From assembly GCA_015662595.1 (NCBI GenBank), contig DQTV01000074.1, positions 1 through 32,172 of the forward strand: a stretch of DNA of 32,172 nt, read 5' to 3'. A model generated the notes under the pieces. That model was not told the origin of the DNA, did not search any database, and worked only from the letters and a program-made list of their open reading frames with translations. The stretch comes from Ignisphaera aggregans (GTDB taxonomy: Archaea; Thermoproteota; Thermoprotei_A; Sulfolobales; Ignisphaeraceae). Both the position numbers and the translations under genes were made by a program. Positions 23,245-31,970 of this stretch are shown here, one piece after another. The stretch's first letter is position 1. The number at the start of each line of letters is the position of its first letter.

Positions 23245-24417
23245 TCAGTCTATGAAGTCCTGTGTTTCTATCTTTGTAGGTAGATAGGTATCCATAAGGA
23301 ATCTCAATCCTTTGCCTGTTAAAGCCTCTATCTCAAGCTTGCTTTGTTTCTTTAGGAATAGGTCTATTTCCTTCATCCACTTCGGGGTCTTAAACCATTC
23401 ATAGTTCATGAGCTCTTGTGCACGCTTTATATCAGTTTTCTTAGCTTTGATTATAAAGTTCTTACGTTCAGCCTCTGTAAGATATGGCTTCTTTCCCGTT
23501 TCTGGATCTCCAAATATATCGGTCATACTAACACCTAAGAACTTGGCCTTTGGCGTTGCCAACCGCTCTGACTCGTACGATAAGGTTATGGAGCCTATCT
23601 TGAACACACTGTATATGTACCATCCATAGGGATCGGCATCTGTAAGGATGTACACTGGTAATCCAAGCTCTTCATTTAATCTACGTACGAATCTCCTAGT
23701 CGCTCTATCGGGTTGACCAGCACTCGTTACTAAGATCGCTTTATATTTTTTCCAGAAGCCGGCTCGATGTAGTTGCTGGAATACGGCATCTTTCTCAACT
23801 ACAAGCACAAACTCGGCATTCACATCGATAAACTCTATGAGGTCAGGCGTTGGCTCTATGGCATAGGCTCCGTGACCCATCTTACTCAAATCAATCACGT
23901 CATCGCCAGAGCGTATCCTCATATCGCCAACAACCTTACCCTTCTCCTTGCTTAATATCAGCATATCCTCACGAAGTAGACCGACATACACCTCGATATC
24001 TCTCAGCACAGCATCGCTCTCTCTTTGCTCATCCCACGTATTTTCCTCCTCTACACGTCCACGATGATCACGATATCTAATTGTATGTTTTCCCCTGTAA
24101 TACAGATCACGAATAGTTGGATACTCGTTGTTCACTAAAGCTTCGTAAATTATAGATGCCATAAGCACGGTTTGCATGAACTTGCGTGCTTCACGCATAT
24201 CAAGGAAGTTACGCTCGAATGTTTCGGAACCTAATAATAACAGTTTCCTTTCTTTGTCGTATATCGTGTTAGATAATGTCCTCTTGGGTATTATCATTTT
24301 AGGTTCTTCACCGTTCAAGACCTTCTTTAGTAACTCTAGAAATTTCTGACGAAGTTTCTCCATGGCTTCACGACGGGCCTTAACGTCGATGGATGAGGAT
24401 AGCGATGATATGGGCAC
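23245..24417 (-). CDS. top6A: DNA topoisomerase VI subunit A
   Basis: Subunit A cuts DNA through a tyrosine and is related to Spo11. The winged-helix region TIRDLYYRGKHTI carries the catalytic Tyr near residue 105. The Toprim domain shows the metal ligands in VVEKDAVFQQL and ILTDADPYGWY. From GTG 24417 it is 390 residues, the usual length. AGGTGA lies 4 bases before this GTG, so it is preferred over the track's TTG at 24435. Its start is 20 bases after the subunit B stop, so both are one operon. It is followed by tRNA-Phe 46 bases downstream. Confidence 0.96.
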   Translation of the reverse strand: MPISSLSSSIDVKARREAMEKLRQKFLELLKKVLNGEEPKMIIPKRTLSNTIYDKERKLLLLGSETFERNFLDMREARKFMQTVLMASIIYEALVNNEYPTIRDLYYRGKHTIRYRDHRGRVEEENTWDEQRESDAVLRDIEVYVGLLREDMLILSKEKGKVVGDMRIRSGDDVIDLSKMGHGAYAIEPTPDLIEFIDVNAEFVLVVEKDAVFQQLHRAGFWKKYKAILVTSAGQPDRATRRFVRRLNEELGLPVYILTDADPYGWYIYSVFKIGSITLSYESERLATPKAKFLGVSMTDIFGDPETGKKPYLTEAERKNFIIKAKKTDIKRAQELMNYEWFKTPKWMKEIDLFLKKQSKLEIEALTGKGLRFLMDTYLPTKIETQDFID

Positions 24418-24436
24418 TCTCTCACCTGGAAACAAC

Positions 24437-26038
24437 TTACTCTATAGACAGTACCACATCTTTAACATCCTTTATGTTTGTCGGGAATTCGGGTAAGCGC
24501 CTCTTTACAAGCTCAAAAAGTTTCTTCTCCAACTCTTCAGGACTAATCTTGGGTTCGCTAGCTCTTGTAAACACTGCGAGGCTTCTAGCTACCTCGGGTA
24601 TGTACTTTATGAGCGTTATGGCTTTACGCTGTAGCTCCTCCTCACGTCTCTTCTTAGCGAGATACGCTTTCAACGCTCGTGCTACTTGACGTAGACCATT
24701 CTCTATCTCACTCTCTATCACTGGAACATCTGCAATACTCTCTTTACCAACACCTTTGTATGGGATTTTTGTTCCACAAACATGAACCAGTATGGCTAGC
24801 GGCGCAGGAAATTGTATACCATAATATGACCAGTCAATGTTTTCGGCAACAACCTTCCAAGAAACATCGCTTTTCTCATCATAAAGCAGTGGTATTTTAT
24901 TTGCATAGCGTAGAAGTATGGGATGATCTGAGGGCGGTATAGCTCCTCCATATGCAAGTCCTACTTCAACAATGAGTGCATGACCTTCATATACTACGGG
25001 TTTTCTAGTTACGGCCTCAACGAACTCAGGTTTTAGTATAGCCTGTAAACCTAGCTTAATGAGCTCCGCGCCAATGGGTGAAAGATGATCTGCTCTTGGT
25101 GCACGGAACTCACTATACTCTTTCAATGCTTTAGCAAGCTTCTCCAGCTCCTCCTGAGTAAATGTACGTGGATCTCTATTAGGGTCAAACCCATATTGCC
25201 TCATAAACCTCTCTGCTGTTACCTTGCCTACACCTTGGAATTCTTTAATAAGAAACTCTTCAAGCGTTTTAGCATCGCTTGACTTAATCAGCATTTTAAG
25301 CATCTCAAGATCTATGCCATGGGGATGTGGCTTAGTCTCACGTGGTGGAGGAGGTAACGACTCTGTAACACGGCGATAAACGTAGACCTCATTATCTGGC
25401 GTGAGCATCACTATGTTCGCATACGGAGTGACTATTGCTGTACGGCGAACATACTCTATGACTCGCTGACGCGCTCTACCCCAATCACCCTCAATTGCTA
25501 CACGAACTATCGTACCATGCCAATCGCTGTTTTTTGGCCAAGAGGCTTTGTAAAGCACTATGGGTTTGTTTTCCTTGATATCAATCATTATCTTGAAGGC
25601 GTATACACGTCTTGAGCCTATGGGTGAGGTGATAATCTCTACAGGCTCACCCACCGTCATCTGACCATACAGTACAACCATCTTTGCCCCAAGTCCGAAC
25701 ATTCCTCGCGTTTGACGAAGTACGTACTTTGAGCTAAACAGTACACGACCAAAAGCATCCGGAACGTAGTGTGGTGGTATCCCGATACCATTGTCTTTCA
25801 CGGTTATTCTATAAACGAATGACTTACTTTTATCCCTCGTGATAGTGATTTCTATGTCTGGCAGTATACCGTGAGCATCTGTAGCATCTAGAGCGTTCTC
25901 AAGCAGTTCGCGTACTGACTGATACAATGCTCTTGCAGGGTTTGAGAACCCAGCTATTTCCTTGTTACGATAGAAAAATTCTGCAGGGCTAATACTCTTG
26001 AACTTCTCTACAGTATCACCAACACTTTTCGAACTCAC
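24437..26038 (-). CDS. top6B: DNA topoisomerase VI subunit B
   Basis: Subunit B is the GHKL ATPase that closes the Top6 gate. Bergerat-fold motifs are visible: ELLENALDATDA (N box, Glu/Asn), DNGIGIP (G1), and GMFGLGAKM (G2). The H2TH segment follows, then the transducer with GTKIPYKGVGKESI carrying the ATP-contact lysine. It is 533 residues, full length. It begins with GTG, with GGTGG 7 bases upstream. A TATA-like CTTATTAATG lies about 50 bases upstream in the 148-base gap, which shows nothing else. Confidence 0.96.
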   Translation of the reverse strand: MSSKSVGDTVEKFKSISPAEFFYRNKEIAGFSNPARALYQSVRELLENALDATDAHGILPDIEITITRDKSKSFVYRITVKDNGIGIPPHYVPDAFGRVLFSSKYVLRQTRGMFGLGAKMVVLYGQMTVGEPVEIITSPIGSRRVYAFKIMIDIKENKPIVLYKASWPKNSDWHGTIVRVAIEGDWGRARQRVIEYVRRTAIVTPYANIVMLTPDNEVYVYRRVTESLPPPPRETKPHPHGIDLEMLKMLIKSSDAKTLEEFLIKEFQGVGKVTAERFMRQYGFDPNRDPRTFTQEELEKLAKALKEYSEFRAPRADHLSPIGAELIKLGLQAILKPEFVEAVTRKPVVYEGHALIVEVGLAYGGAIPPSDHPILLRYANKIPLLYDEKSDVSWKVVAENIDWSYYGIQFPAPLAILVHVCGTKIPYKGVGKESIADVPVIESEIENGLRQVARALKAYLAKKRREEELQRKAITLIKYIPEVARSLAVFTRASEPKISPEELEKKLFELVKRRLPEFPTNIKDVKDVVLSIE

Positions 26039-26186
26039 TTTTATCCACCTACTATACCCTAGTGACTGAGCTTATCAGCTTCTCGACATTAATAAGCCAG
26101 GAGTACTAAATACAGTAAAACGGCGAGTCGTGAGCATAGTCTTGCTGAGCAAATCGATATTGTTGATTAAGTTGGCGGAGGAGGTA

Positions 26187-27116
26187 TCATGTTGGGAACA
26201 TTATGTGGTAGGCTATGATGGGGAGAACTAGCGTTGCATCGGCATACACAACAACGCTGTGTGCGTCTCTCCGTACTTTACCCCAACTCACAGCTTCTTT
26301 GGGTCTCGCACCACTCAACGAGCCATCCCACTCAACTGCCGTTGTTATGTAGACTACATAGTCTAGACCTTCACGAAACTGAGCCCACCAAATAGCATGG
26401 TGCTTACTTATTCCGCCACCTATAATTAACGCTCCTAGCTTCTTGCTATGGAATATTATGTCCGCTAGCTCCTGCTCATCCTTAAACACATCTATGACTA
26501 ACTTGCGAAACCTTGAATAAATGAAGAGAGACGTACCAAAAGCTCCGTCTAGAAAGCCAGGTACAAAGATTGGCACATTTGCGATAGCAGCTGCTCGAAG
26601 TATGGAGTTCTGATCTTGTATTCTTTTACCGATCTCGTGAAGAAGTTCCCGAATACCCCAACTATTTTTCCCATCGTTTTCCTGTAGTATTACGTCTAGC
26701 AACGCGAATAGCTTCTGCTCTATTATAGGGCCGTAATTAGTAACGGGTATGAATACGTTGCCTAGTCTGTGAATTCCCCGCTGGTAAAGCTCACCATCAT
26801 CGACATCAAACTCCCCCTTAAAGTATTTTCCGCCAAAGCTTCTTGCAATATCGTGGTCTATAGCACCAGCGGTCGTTATCACAACATTAAACTTCCGACT
26901 TTCTATTAGTTGCGCTAGTATCCCCCTTAAGCCTGTAGCTACTAGGTTGGCTGTAAACGTAAGTATTCTGACGTCAGCCTCTAGCATCATCTTCTTCAGA
27001 ATCTCCACAGCTTTGACGAGGTGGGCTGCCATGAATCCATGTATCTCTCTATAGACGTCTATTAATTCGTTGAGGGTCATCCCCTTCCTCAGCTTAACAT
27101 CCCTAACCTCCTCCAC
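26187..27116 (-). CDS. dys: deoxyhypusine synthase
   Basis: This NAD-dependent enzyme moves the aminobutyl group of spermidine to a lysine of aIF5A, forming deoxyhypusine, needed for translation past polyproline. Family blocks are VTTAGAIDHDIARSFGG, GGGISKHHAIWW, and the GARPKEAVSWGKVR segment with the catalytic lysine. It has 309 residues. The start GTG overlaps the end of hisS by 14 bases, so they are translated together; an internal ATG at 27080 is an alternative. It uses spermidine, whose synthesis needs a SpeD-family enzyme. Confidence 0.95.
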   Translation of the reverse strand: MEEVRDVKLRKGMTLNELIDVYREIHGFMAAHLVKAVEILKKMMLEADVRILTFTANLVATGLRGILAQLIESRKFNVVITTAGAIDHDIARSFGGKYFKGEFDVDDGELYQRGIHRLGNVFIPVTNYGPIIEQKLFALLDVILQENDGKNSWGIRELLHEIGKRIQDQNSILRAAAIANVPIFVPGFLDGAFGTSLFIYSRFRKLVIDVFKDEQELADIIFHSKKLGALIIGGGISKHHAIWWAQFREGLDYVVYITTAVEWDGSLSGARPKEAVSWGKVRRDAHSVVVYADATLVLPIIAYHIMFPT

Positions 27117-28392
27117 ATCTCATAACCTCCTCGACTTTGTTTAATGGAACTTCCATTTGATGCCATCGCCTCAGATCCTTAATTGTTACTACACCCTGCT
27201 CAACCTCACGCTTACCTACAATCATTACGTAGTCAAAGTCGAATTTGTTGGCATACTGTAACAGTTTATTAAGCTTAGTTGAGACCTCAATCTGGGTCAC
27301 GAAACACCTTTCTCTTAACATTCGCAGTCTTTTTGCAATTTCTACATAAACTTTAGGCTCGTCAATCATTATGACAACTAATACTCTCTTCAACCGTTGT
27401 CGATGTCCTCCGCCAAGACTCTTTAAAGCTAGAAGTGTCCGCTCCACACCTATAGCAAATCCAGTTGAAGAGAGTTGCGGACCCCCATACACTACTGTTA
27501 AATCATCGTATCGGCCCCCACCAGCAATACTTATAGGAATGCCTGGCACACGCACCTCGAAGATTATGCCGGTGTAATATGCAATCCCGCGAGCAAAAGC
27601 CAGATCAACTCTATATCTTACGCCTAAAGAATCTAGGTATTCAAGGTATTTGACTAGGACGTGCAGCTCCTCTGCTATGTCTGGAGGCATCATCTCAGAT
27701 ACTTTAACGATGTGATCTACAGAGCGCATATCACGATACTTTAGGAGCTCACGCAGTATTTCACCAGCCTTCATCGTCCCTCGAGAAGTCACGAGCTTTA
27801 TAGCTTCATCAAACATCTCCTTATCTAGTAAGTGTAGGAACTTCTCGGCATCGTTTTCTGTCAGTCCAGCTAATGCGGATATCCTCCTAACTATACCGAT
27901 GTTATTTACTTTGTATTCCCTATTCTTCAAGCCTATACTATCGTAGAACTCCTCAAGTAACATGATAAGTTCGACATCATAGGTTAGAGCATCCGCACCG
28001 AGTATCTCTACCCCAGCCTGTGTAAATTCACGATACCTACCGTACTGAGGCTCGTCATACCTGAACACATTTGCTATATAGTAAAGTTTCAATGGTTTTG
28101 GCCACGCATTCAATTCCTTAAGATAAAGTCTTATAACGCTTGGTGTGACCTCTGGTCGTAGTGCCACTTCACGTCCCGCCTTGTCTCTAAACACATACAT
28201 GCTTTCACGAATTTCTTGTCCAGACTTGAGGGCAAAGAGTTCAAACCTTTCTATTGTCGGCGTTCGAACCTCCCTATATCCAAACCTTTCCACAACCCGC
28301 CGAAACTCTTCACATATCCACGTCAATTCCTCACTTTCTGGAGGCACATAATCACGCATACCACGTACAGGGTCTAACTGTATCTTCACCAT
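27103..28392 (-). CDS. hisS: histidyl-tRNA synthetase
   Basis: Class II synthetase with all motifs: motif 1 region VRGMRDYVPPES, motif 2 FRYDEPQYGRYREFTQAGVEILG, and the His-specific RGIAYYTGIIFEV and GGGRYDDL with motif 3 GFAIGVERTLLAL. The C-terminal anticodon-binding fold (VLVVIMIDEPKVYVEIAKRLR) completes 429 residues. It overlaps the endonuclease-like gene upstream by 7 bases and dys downstream by 14, one operon of three. tRNA-His is not in this window. Confidence 0.96.
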   Translation of the reverse strand: MVKIQLDPVRGMRDYVPPESEELTWICEEFRRVVERFGYREVRTPTIERFELFALKSGQEIRESMYVFRDKAGREVALRPEVTPSVIRLYLKELNAWPKPLKLYYIANVFRYDEPQYGRYREFTQAGVEILGADALTYDVELIMLLEEFYDSIGLKNREYKVNNIGIVRRISALAGLTENDAEKFLHLLDKEMFDEAIKLVTSRGTMKAGEILRELLKYRDMRSVDHIVKVSEMMPPDIAEELHVLVKYLEYLDSLGVRYRVDLAFARGIAYYTGIIFEVRVPGIPISIAGGGRYDDLTVVYGGPQLSSTGFAIGVERTLLALKSLGGGHRQRLKRVLVVIMIDEPKVYVEIAKRLRMLRERCFVTQIEVSTKLNKLLQYANKFDFDYVMIVGKREVEQGVVTIKDLRRWHQMEVPLNKVEEVMRCGGG

Positions 28393-28910
28393 ACTCTATC
28401 CCGCCGCATAATTGGCTGAAACACTATCTTACTCACTTCATAATATGTTACATCCCCATACATATCTACAATTGCGACAATAACCCTATAGTCTTGACGT
28501 GAAGCTCTTTCAACTATTTCAATTATGTGTTCCGGCTTTACTAAGCTATTCTCTTCAAATACGTATATCTTGGTCTTGTATCCCTCTAACACTAGCTCGT
28601 TATCTACTGAGCCTGGAACTACAGTCCTTCCACGTTTAACGAGATCAAGATACACTGAAAACACTATCCAAATATTGCGTTTGTTTACACGCTTCAAGAA
28701 CTCTTCAAATGATAGTACTTTCCCCTCCACATCTTGCAATACAGCAACACCATTGTATACCATGTACATAGCAACGAGGAGAGGAATCGTGTCACCTGGA
28801 GCCTTACCGGAACAGTACTTTATGTTTTGTGGACACTCAACAACTCTTACCTGGTTATTCTCATCGAGTCTCAATACTGCTACTCTTCTCACTGTAGCCC
28901 TTAGCGCCAT
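28386..28910 (-). CDS. probable tRNA-splicing endonuclease structural (beta) subunit
   Basis: The 174-residue protein ends with a segment typical of the EndA C-terminal domain (RVIVAIVDMYGDVTYYEVSKI), preceded by a VYLDLVKRG helix-strand-like stretch. The active-site His and Lys of catalytic EndA subunits are not visible, which fits the structural beta subunit of the crenarchaeal alpha2beta2 enzyme. This is an assignment by pattern, not certainty. It starts a three-gene operon with hisS and dys and could be leaderless, as a TATA-like CTATTTAGGC lies about 27 bases before the ATG. The intron-bearing tRNA-Cys and tRNA-Phe in this window would be its substrates. Confidence 0.6.
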   Translation of the reverse strand: MALRATVRRVAVLRLDENNQVRVVECPQNIKYCSGKAPGDTIPLLVAMYMVYNGVAVLQDVEGKVLSFEEFLKRVNKRNIWIVFSVYLDLVKRGRTVVPGSVDNELVLEGYKTKIYVFEENSLVKPEHIIEIVERASRQDYRVIVAIVDMYGDVTYYEVSKIVFQPIMRRDRVW

Positions 28911-28946
28911 ATTATCGACTATCCAGGTTATTAGCCTAAATAGACT

Positions 28947-30041
28947 ATGAGATGTCTAAGGCTGAGACACTTGCACGTGGGCTCCTTCCGATATCCTTTA
29001 CATATAAAGACTGTGGAGTGGGTTGACGGAAAGGTTCGGTGGCTCGATACCAGATTTCTTCCACATGAGGAGATCTATCATGAAAGCGATGACTATGAAC
29101 GGATAGCACGCGCTATCGAGAACATGGAAATTCGTGGCGCTCCTGCAATAGGTGTAGCCGCTGCCCTGGCAATAGCAGCCACAGCACATCGTTTTCGCGA
29201 AGAGGATATTGAACGTCTTCGCTCAACGCTTATAAACGCCATAAACAGGTTGAGGAGAACCAGACCCACTGCGTATAATCTCTACTGGGCATTAACACGT
29301 ATTGAGAGGATAGTTCTTGATAGGAACTATACGTCAGCATACGAGCTTCGTAAAGCCGTAATAGAGGAGGCCATACGTATATGGCGTGAAGATATCGAGG
29401 TCAATATGAAACTTGGTGAAATAGGCTCCGAGTTGATAGAGGATGGCGATGTCATACTGACACACTGTAATGCAGGGGCTTTAGCTACAGCCGGTTTCGG
29501 AACCGCTCTTGGCGTGATTAGAGCTGCTTGGTATCGTGGAAAGAAAATCCAGGTTATAGCCACAGAGACGCGACCTGTGCTCCAAGGGGCTAGACTTACG
29601 GTATGGGAGCTTAAACGTGAAGGAATACCAGTAAAGCTTGTAACGGACAATATGGTTGGATACCTAATGTATAAGGGGATTATAACAAAGGTTATCGTCG
29701 GGGCTGATAGGATCTTAGCGGATGGCCATGTGATAAATAAGATCGGTACCTACATGATAGCTTTAGCTGCACATAGACACAATATACCGTTCTATGTTGC
29801 TGCTCCCACATCTACGATCGATCTAAACACCTCGCTCAATGAAGTAGTTATTGAGGAGCGTCATCCAGATGAGGTTAGGTATGTCATGAACAAAGTATTG
29901 ATAACACTCCCAGACGTTGAGGTCTACAATCCCTCATTCGATATAACGCCGCCTGATCTAGTGACCGCTATAATAACTGAGAAGGGTATCATAAGGCCTC
30001 CCTACGAGGCTAATATACGAGCTTATGTAGGTAAGCAATGA
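28947..30041 (+). CDS. mtnA: methylthioribose-1-phosphate isomerase (MtnA family)
   Basis: MtnA isomerises 5-methylthioribose-1-phosphate, the second step in recycling methylthioadenosine. The opening TVEWVDGKVRWLDTRFLP is the family's start region, followed by EIRGAPAIGVAAALAIA, the active-site Cys in THCNAGALAT, and the Asp in VIVGADRILADG. The related aIF2B and ribose-1,5-bisphosphate isomerase share this fold, but the IEW-type start and GADRI favour MtnA. ATG 28947 is the track start. GTG 28977 or TTG 28971 would fit the promoter better, since only 36 bases separate it from the divergent operon. Methylthioadenosine is released by Tsr3 and polyamine synthesis. Confidence 0.9.
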   Translation: MRCLRLRHLHVGSFRYPLHIKTVEWVDGKVRWLDTRFLPHEEIYHESDDYERIARAIENMEIRGAPAIGVAAALAIAATAHRFREEDIERLRSTLINAINRLRRTRPTAYNLYWALTRIERIVLDRNYTSAYELRKAVIEEAIRIWREDIEVNMKLGEIGSELIEDGDVILTHCNAGALATAGFGTALGVIRAAWYRGKKIQVIATETRPVLQGARLTVWELKREGIPVKLVTDNMVGYLMYKGIITKVIVGADRILADGHVINKIGTYMIALAAHRHNIPFYVAAPTSTIDLNTSLNEVVIEERHPDEVRYVMNKVLITLPDVEVYNPSFDITPPDLVTAIITEKGIIRPPYEANIRAYVGKQ

Positions 30042-30096
30042 TAGTTCATGCACTAAAACGGAAAATAGGGTTAGAACATTGTTGACGTTAAGGAAT

Positions 30097-30885
30097 TCAC
30101 TTCTGTCGTATCATCCCTATACACGTAGTGAGATGGTTACATTTAGCACAGCCCAGGTATTCGAAGCCCATTAATTCAACGAAGTTTATCTGTCCAGACA
30201 ACAAAGCTTCATCAGCATTGTATAAGTTGACAGTTCTCAACTCCACAACGGTAGGAGAGTTTTTATACACATCCACCGGTCTAAAGCATGCATGCTCATA
30301 GCTTAAAACCTTGTCCTCATTATGTTCCTTCATCACAAAGTATATCAACTTCTCAATTGCATCTGTTACTATAGCCTTACCAATATCGATCCCTAAACAC
30401 GGAGTTACTATACCAAGCCTTACTCTTCGCACAGCATCATACACACGTTTAATTCTTCCCATACTTCGCGCTGCAATATATATCTTATATAGCTTGGCTA
30501 TGTTAGTGGAGTTGATATCGAATCCTAACGACTTCAATTCTTTGTATGCATTTTCTGCATCTTCCGGGTGTGAGAGGAGCACATGAAGTAACGTTCTTAG
30601 ATGTTTCTCACTATGTTTGTACACCATTACATAGGCCCTCGAAATCACTATGCCCAATACAAGCTCTTTCTCATTGTATGCTACAAAATCAATATAGTTC
30701 CGACCTTGTACTGCCATTTTTGAAAGTCTTGCCCCACCTTTAACTAGATCAGACTTTGAGAAGTAGATGTGCATATCCCCTGGCTTACCGCCTAAGATCA
30801 AGTTGAGACCATGCTGCCTTAGAAAACTCATCAATGCTAACGATAACGTCTTCTCATTGCACCAGAAGCCGTACAAGTGCTTCAC
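30097..30885 (-). CDS. hypothetical protein with C-terminal CX2CX5C, possibly a degenerate RecB/Cas4-like fold
   Basis: I do not recognise this 262-residue protein. The end GCAKCNHLTTCIG is a CX2CX5C pattern at residues 246-255, like the Fe-S cysteines of Cas4/AddB nucleases. More cysteines lie upstream (9, 169, 202). The middle IDFVAYNEKELVLGIVISRAY resembles a RecB-type D...ExK strand arrangement, but the ExK is replaced by GIV, so nuclease activity is doubtful. It might merely bind a cluster or zinc. The start GTG lies 33 bases after tRNA-Val(CAC) and 26 bases from a TATA-like CTATACAA, so it is probably leaderless with its own promoter. Confidence 0.65.
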   Translation of the reverse strand: MKHLYGFWCNEKTLSLALMSFLRQHGLNLILGGKPGDMHIYFSKSDLVKGGARLSKMAVQGRNYIDFVAYNEKELVLGIVISRAYVMVYKHSEKHLRTLLHVLLSHPEDAENAYKELKSLGFDINSTNIAKLYKIYIAARSMGRIKRVYDAVRRVRLGIVTPCLGIDIGKAIVTDAIEKLIYFVMKEHNEDKVLSYEHACFRPVDVYKNSPTVVELRTVNLYNADEALLSGQINFVELMGFEYLGCAKCNHLTTCIGMIRQK

Positions 30886-30918
30886 CTAACACTACACCGT
30901 ATTGATTTTGTATAGAAG

Positions 30919-30992
30919 TGGGCCCGCGGGGATTTGAACCCCGGACCTCCGCCTCGTGAGGGCGGCGTCCTACCGGGCTAGACGACGGGCCC
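30919..30992 (-). tRNA. tRNA-Val(CAC)
   Basis: The fold is identical to tRNA-Val(GAC) at 22736-22809, with anticodon loop CTCACGA giving CAC, A73, no intron and no genomic CCA. Both are 74 nt and differ only at the wobble base. A TATA GGGTATATAG at 31011-31020 is about 26 bases before the tRNA's 5' end, so transcription should start near its first base. Confidence 0.97.
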
Positions 30993-31010
30993 AACTACTG
31001 TTCATAGACT

Positions 31011-31020
31011 CTATATACCC
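31011..31020 (-). promoter_or_regulatory. TATA box for tRNA-Val(CAC)
   Basis: GGGTATATAG on the minus strand, centred about 24-26 bases from the 5' end of the tRNA, implying a transcript with little or no leader. Confidence 0.6.
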
Positions 31021-31054
31021 CGAGGATTAAATCCTTAACTTGGTTTAACGGTCA

Positions 31055-31642
31055 TTACCCTACAGCGTCCTCTACATATCGCTGCAGCAACTCTAATAGC
31101 TTTACGTTTCCTGGGAGCTCAAGCTTGAAATAGGTCTTCGCTACCATCTCTATATCATCATCACTTAGCGCCTCTCGATACTTATTAAGAAGCTCGTCAT
31201 TGAGCTTCAGAAAGTTTGGGCCCCACTTAAATATCCTAAGCATTGAGATAGCTTCTCTTTCAAATCCAGTTATATACAATGCTGCTGCAAGGGCCTCCGC
31301 CGTACTAAGTCTGAAGGGTTTACCAAAGTTTATTGGGTTAGCTGCGATAAGCAGCGGTATTACCCTCTGAACTCCCCTACGTAACTCCTTAAGCATCTTT
31401 ATACCGCGTTTCCACGACACATCGATTGCAACAATCCCCCAACGCCTCACCATATCTCGATCGGTCTTCTTAACGTATGTTTTTGCAAATGGGTTAAGAG
31501 TTATTGCCTGAGGAGGTATATCCTCAATTCTATATATTCGCTTGGCTAACCCACTGCGAATGAGTCGTTCAGCTGTACACTTCTCAGGTTCATCCTCACC
31601 CCGAGTTAGCACATACACTCTAACTGTGCTCACATTCATCAT
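31055..31642 (-). CDS. tsr3: Tsr3, 16S rRNA aminocarboxypropyltransferase (DUF367)
   Basis: Tsr3 transfers the 3-amino-3-carboxypropyl group of SAM to a modified uridine of helix 31 of small-subunit rRNA, releasing methylthioadenosine. The family is recognised by ITLNPFAKTYVKKTD, VAIDVSWKRG, and IPLLIAANPINFGKPFRLSTAEALAAALYI. The track start 31753 overlaps the divergent gene. ATG 31642 (or 31639) gives a normal 190-200 residue protein, 10 bases downstream of the start predicted from TATA CTATAAAAG (about 31675-31683). The family is conserved from archaea to eukaryotes. Confidence 0.93.
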   Translation of the reverse strand: MMNVSTVRVYVLTRGEDEPEKCTAERLIRSGLAKRIYRIEDIPPQAITLNPFAKTYVKKTDRDMVRRWGIVAIDVSWKRGIKMLKELRRGVQRVIPLLIAANPINFGKPFRLSTAEALAAALYITGFEREAISMLRIFKWGPNFLKLNDELLNKYREALSDDDIEMVAKTYFKLELPGNVKLLELLQRYVEDAVG

Positions 31643-31724
31643 CCCACGTCTGTTGTACTGTTTACCAAACAGACTTTTATAGGACTCTAACCATTTAGTG
31701 GGGAGACGGATTAAGGTGATGTGT
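31643..31724. promoter_or_regulatory. short divergent promoter between tsr3 and the RAM-domain gene
   Basis: A single AT-rich element at about 31674-31683 reads CTATAAAAG on the minus strand and TTTTATAGG on the plus strand. It lies at plausible TATA distance for both genes. The plus-strand gene adds AAGGTGAT as Shine-Dalgarno before ATG 31725. Confidence 0.45.
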
Positions 31725-31970
31725 ATGCCCAAAGCAATAGTATTAATAAACACTGATATTGGTGCTGAGGAAGAGGTTCTTAACCAGCTTTCAAATCTTG
31801 AGGGAGTTAAAGAGGCTTACATTGTTTACGGTGTGTACGATATAGTTGCGAAGGTGGAAGCTGAAACTACAGAAAAATTGAAAGAGATTGTGACTTCGAG
31901 AATTAGGAAGATACCAAAAGTTAGATCAACACTCACTATGATCATTGTCGAAACCCGTGTTCTGAGCTAA
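31725..31970 (+). CDS. stand-alone RAM (Lrp/AsnC ligand-binding) domain protein
   Basis: This protein of about 81 residues is only the effector-binding RAM domain of Lrp/AsnC regulators: [19 protein letters not shown], then [22 protein letters not shown] and [16 protein letters not shown]. There is no DNA-binding part, so it likely forms a ring or dimer binding amino acids and may modulate another regulator. ATG 31725 has AAGGTGAT just upstream and is preferred over the track's 31698. Its TAA overlaps the ATG of tiaS (TAATG), so the two are translated together. Confidence 0.85.
   Translation: MPKAIVLINTDIGAEEEVLNQLSNLEGVKEAYIVYGVYDIVAKVEAETTEKLKEIVTSRIRKIPKVRSTLTMIIVETRVLS

Noticed and set aside
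31106-31130. GTGATGATG inside tsr3 (minus strand), C-box-like
   Set aside because: It encodes the Ser-Asp-Asp-Asp of the protein and no D box is nearby.
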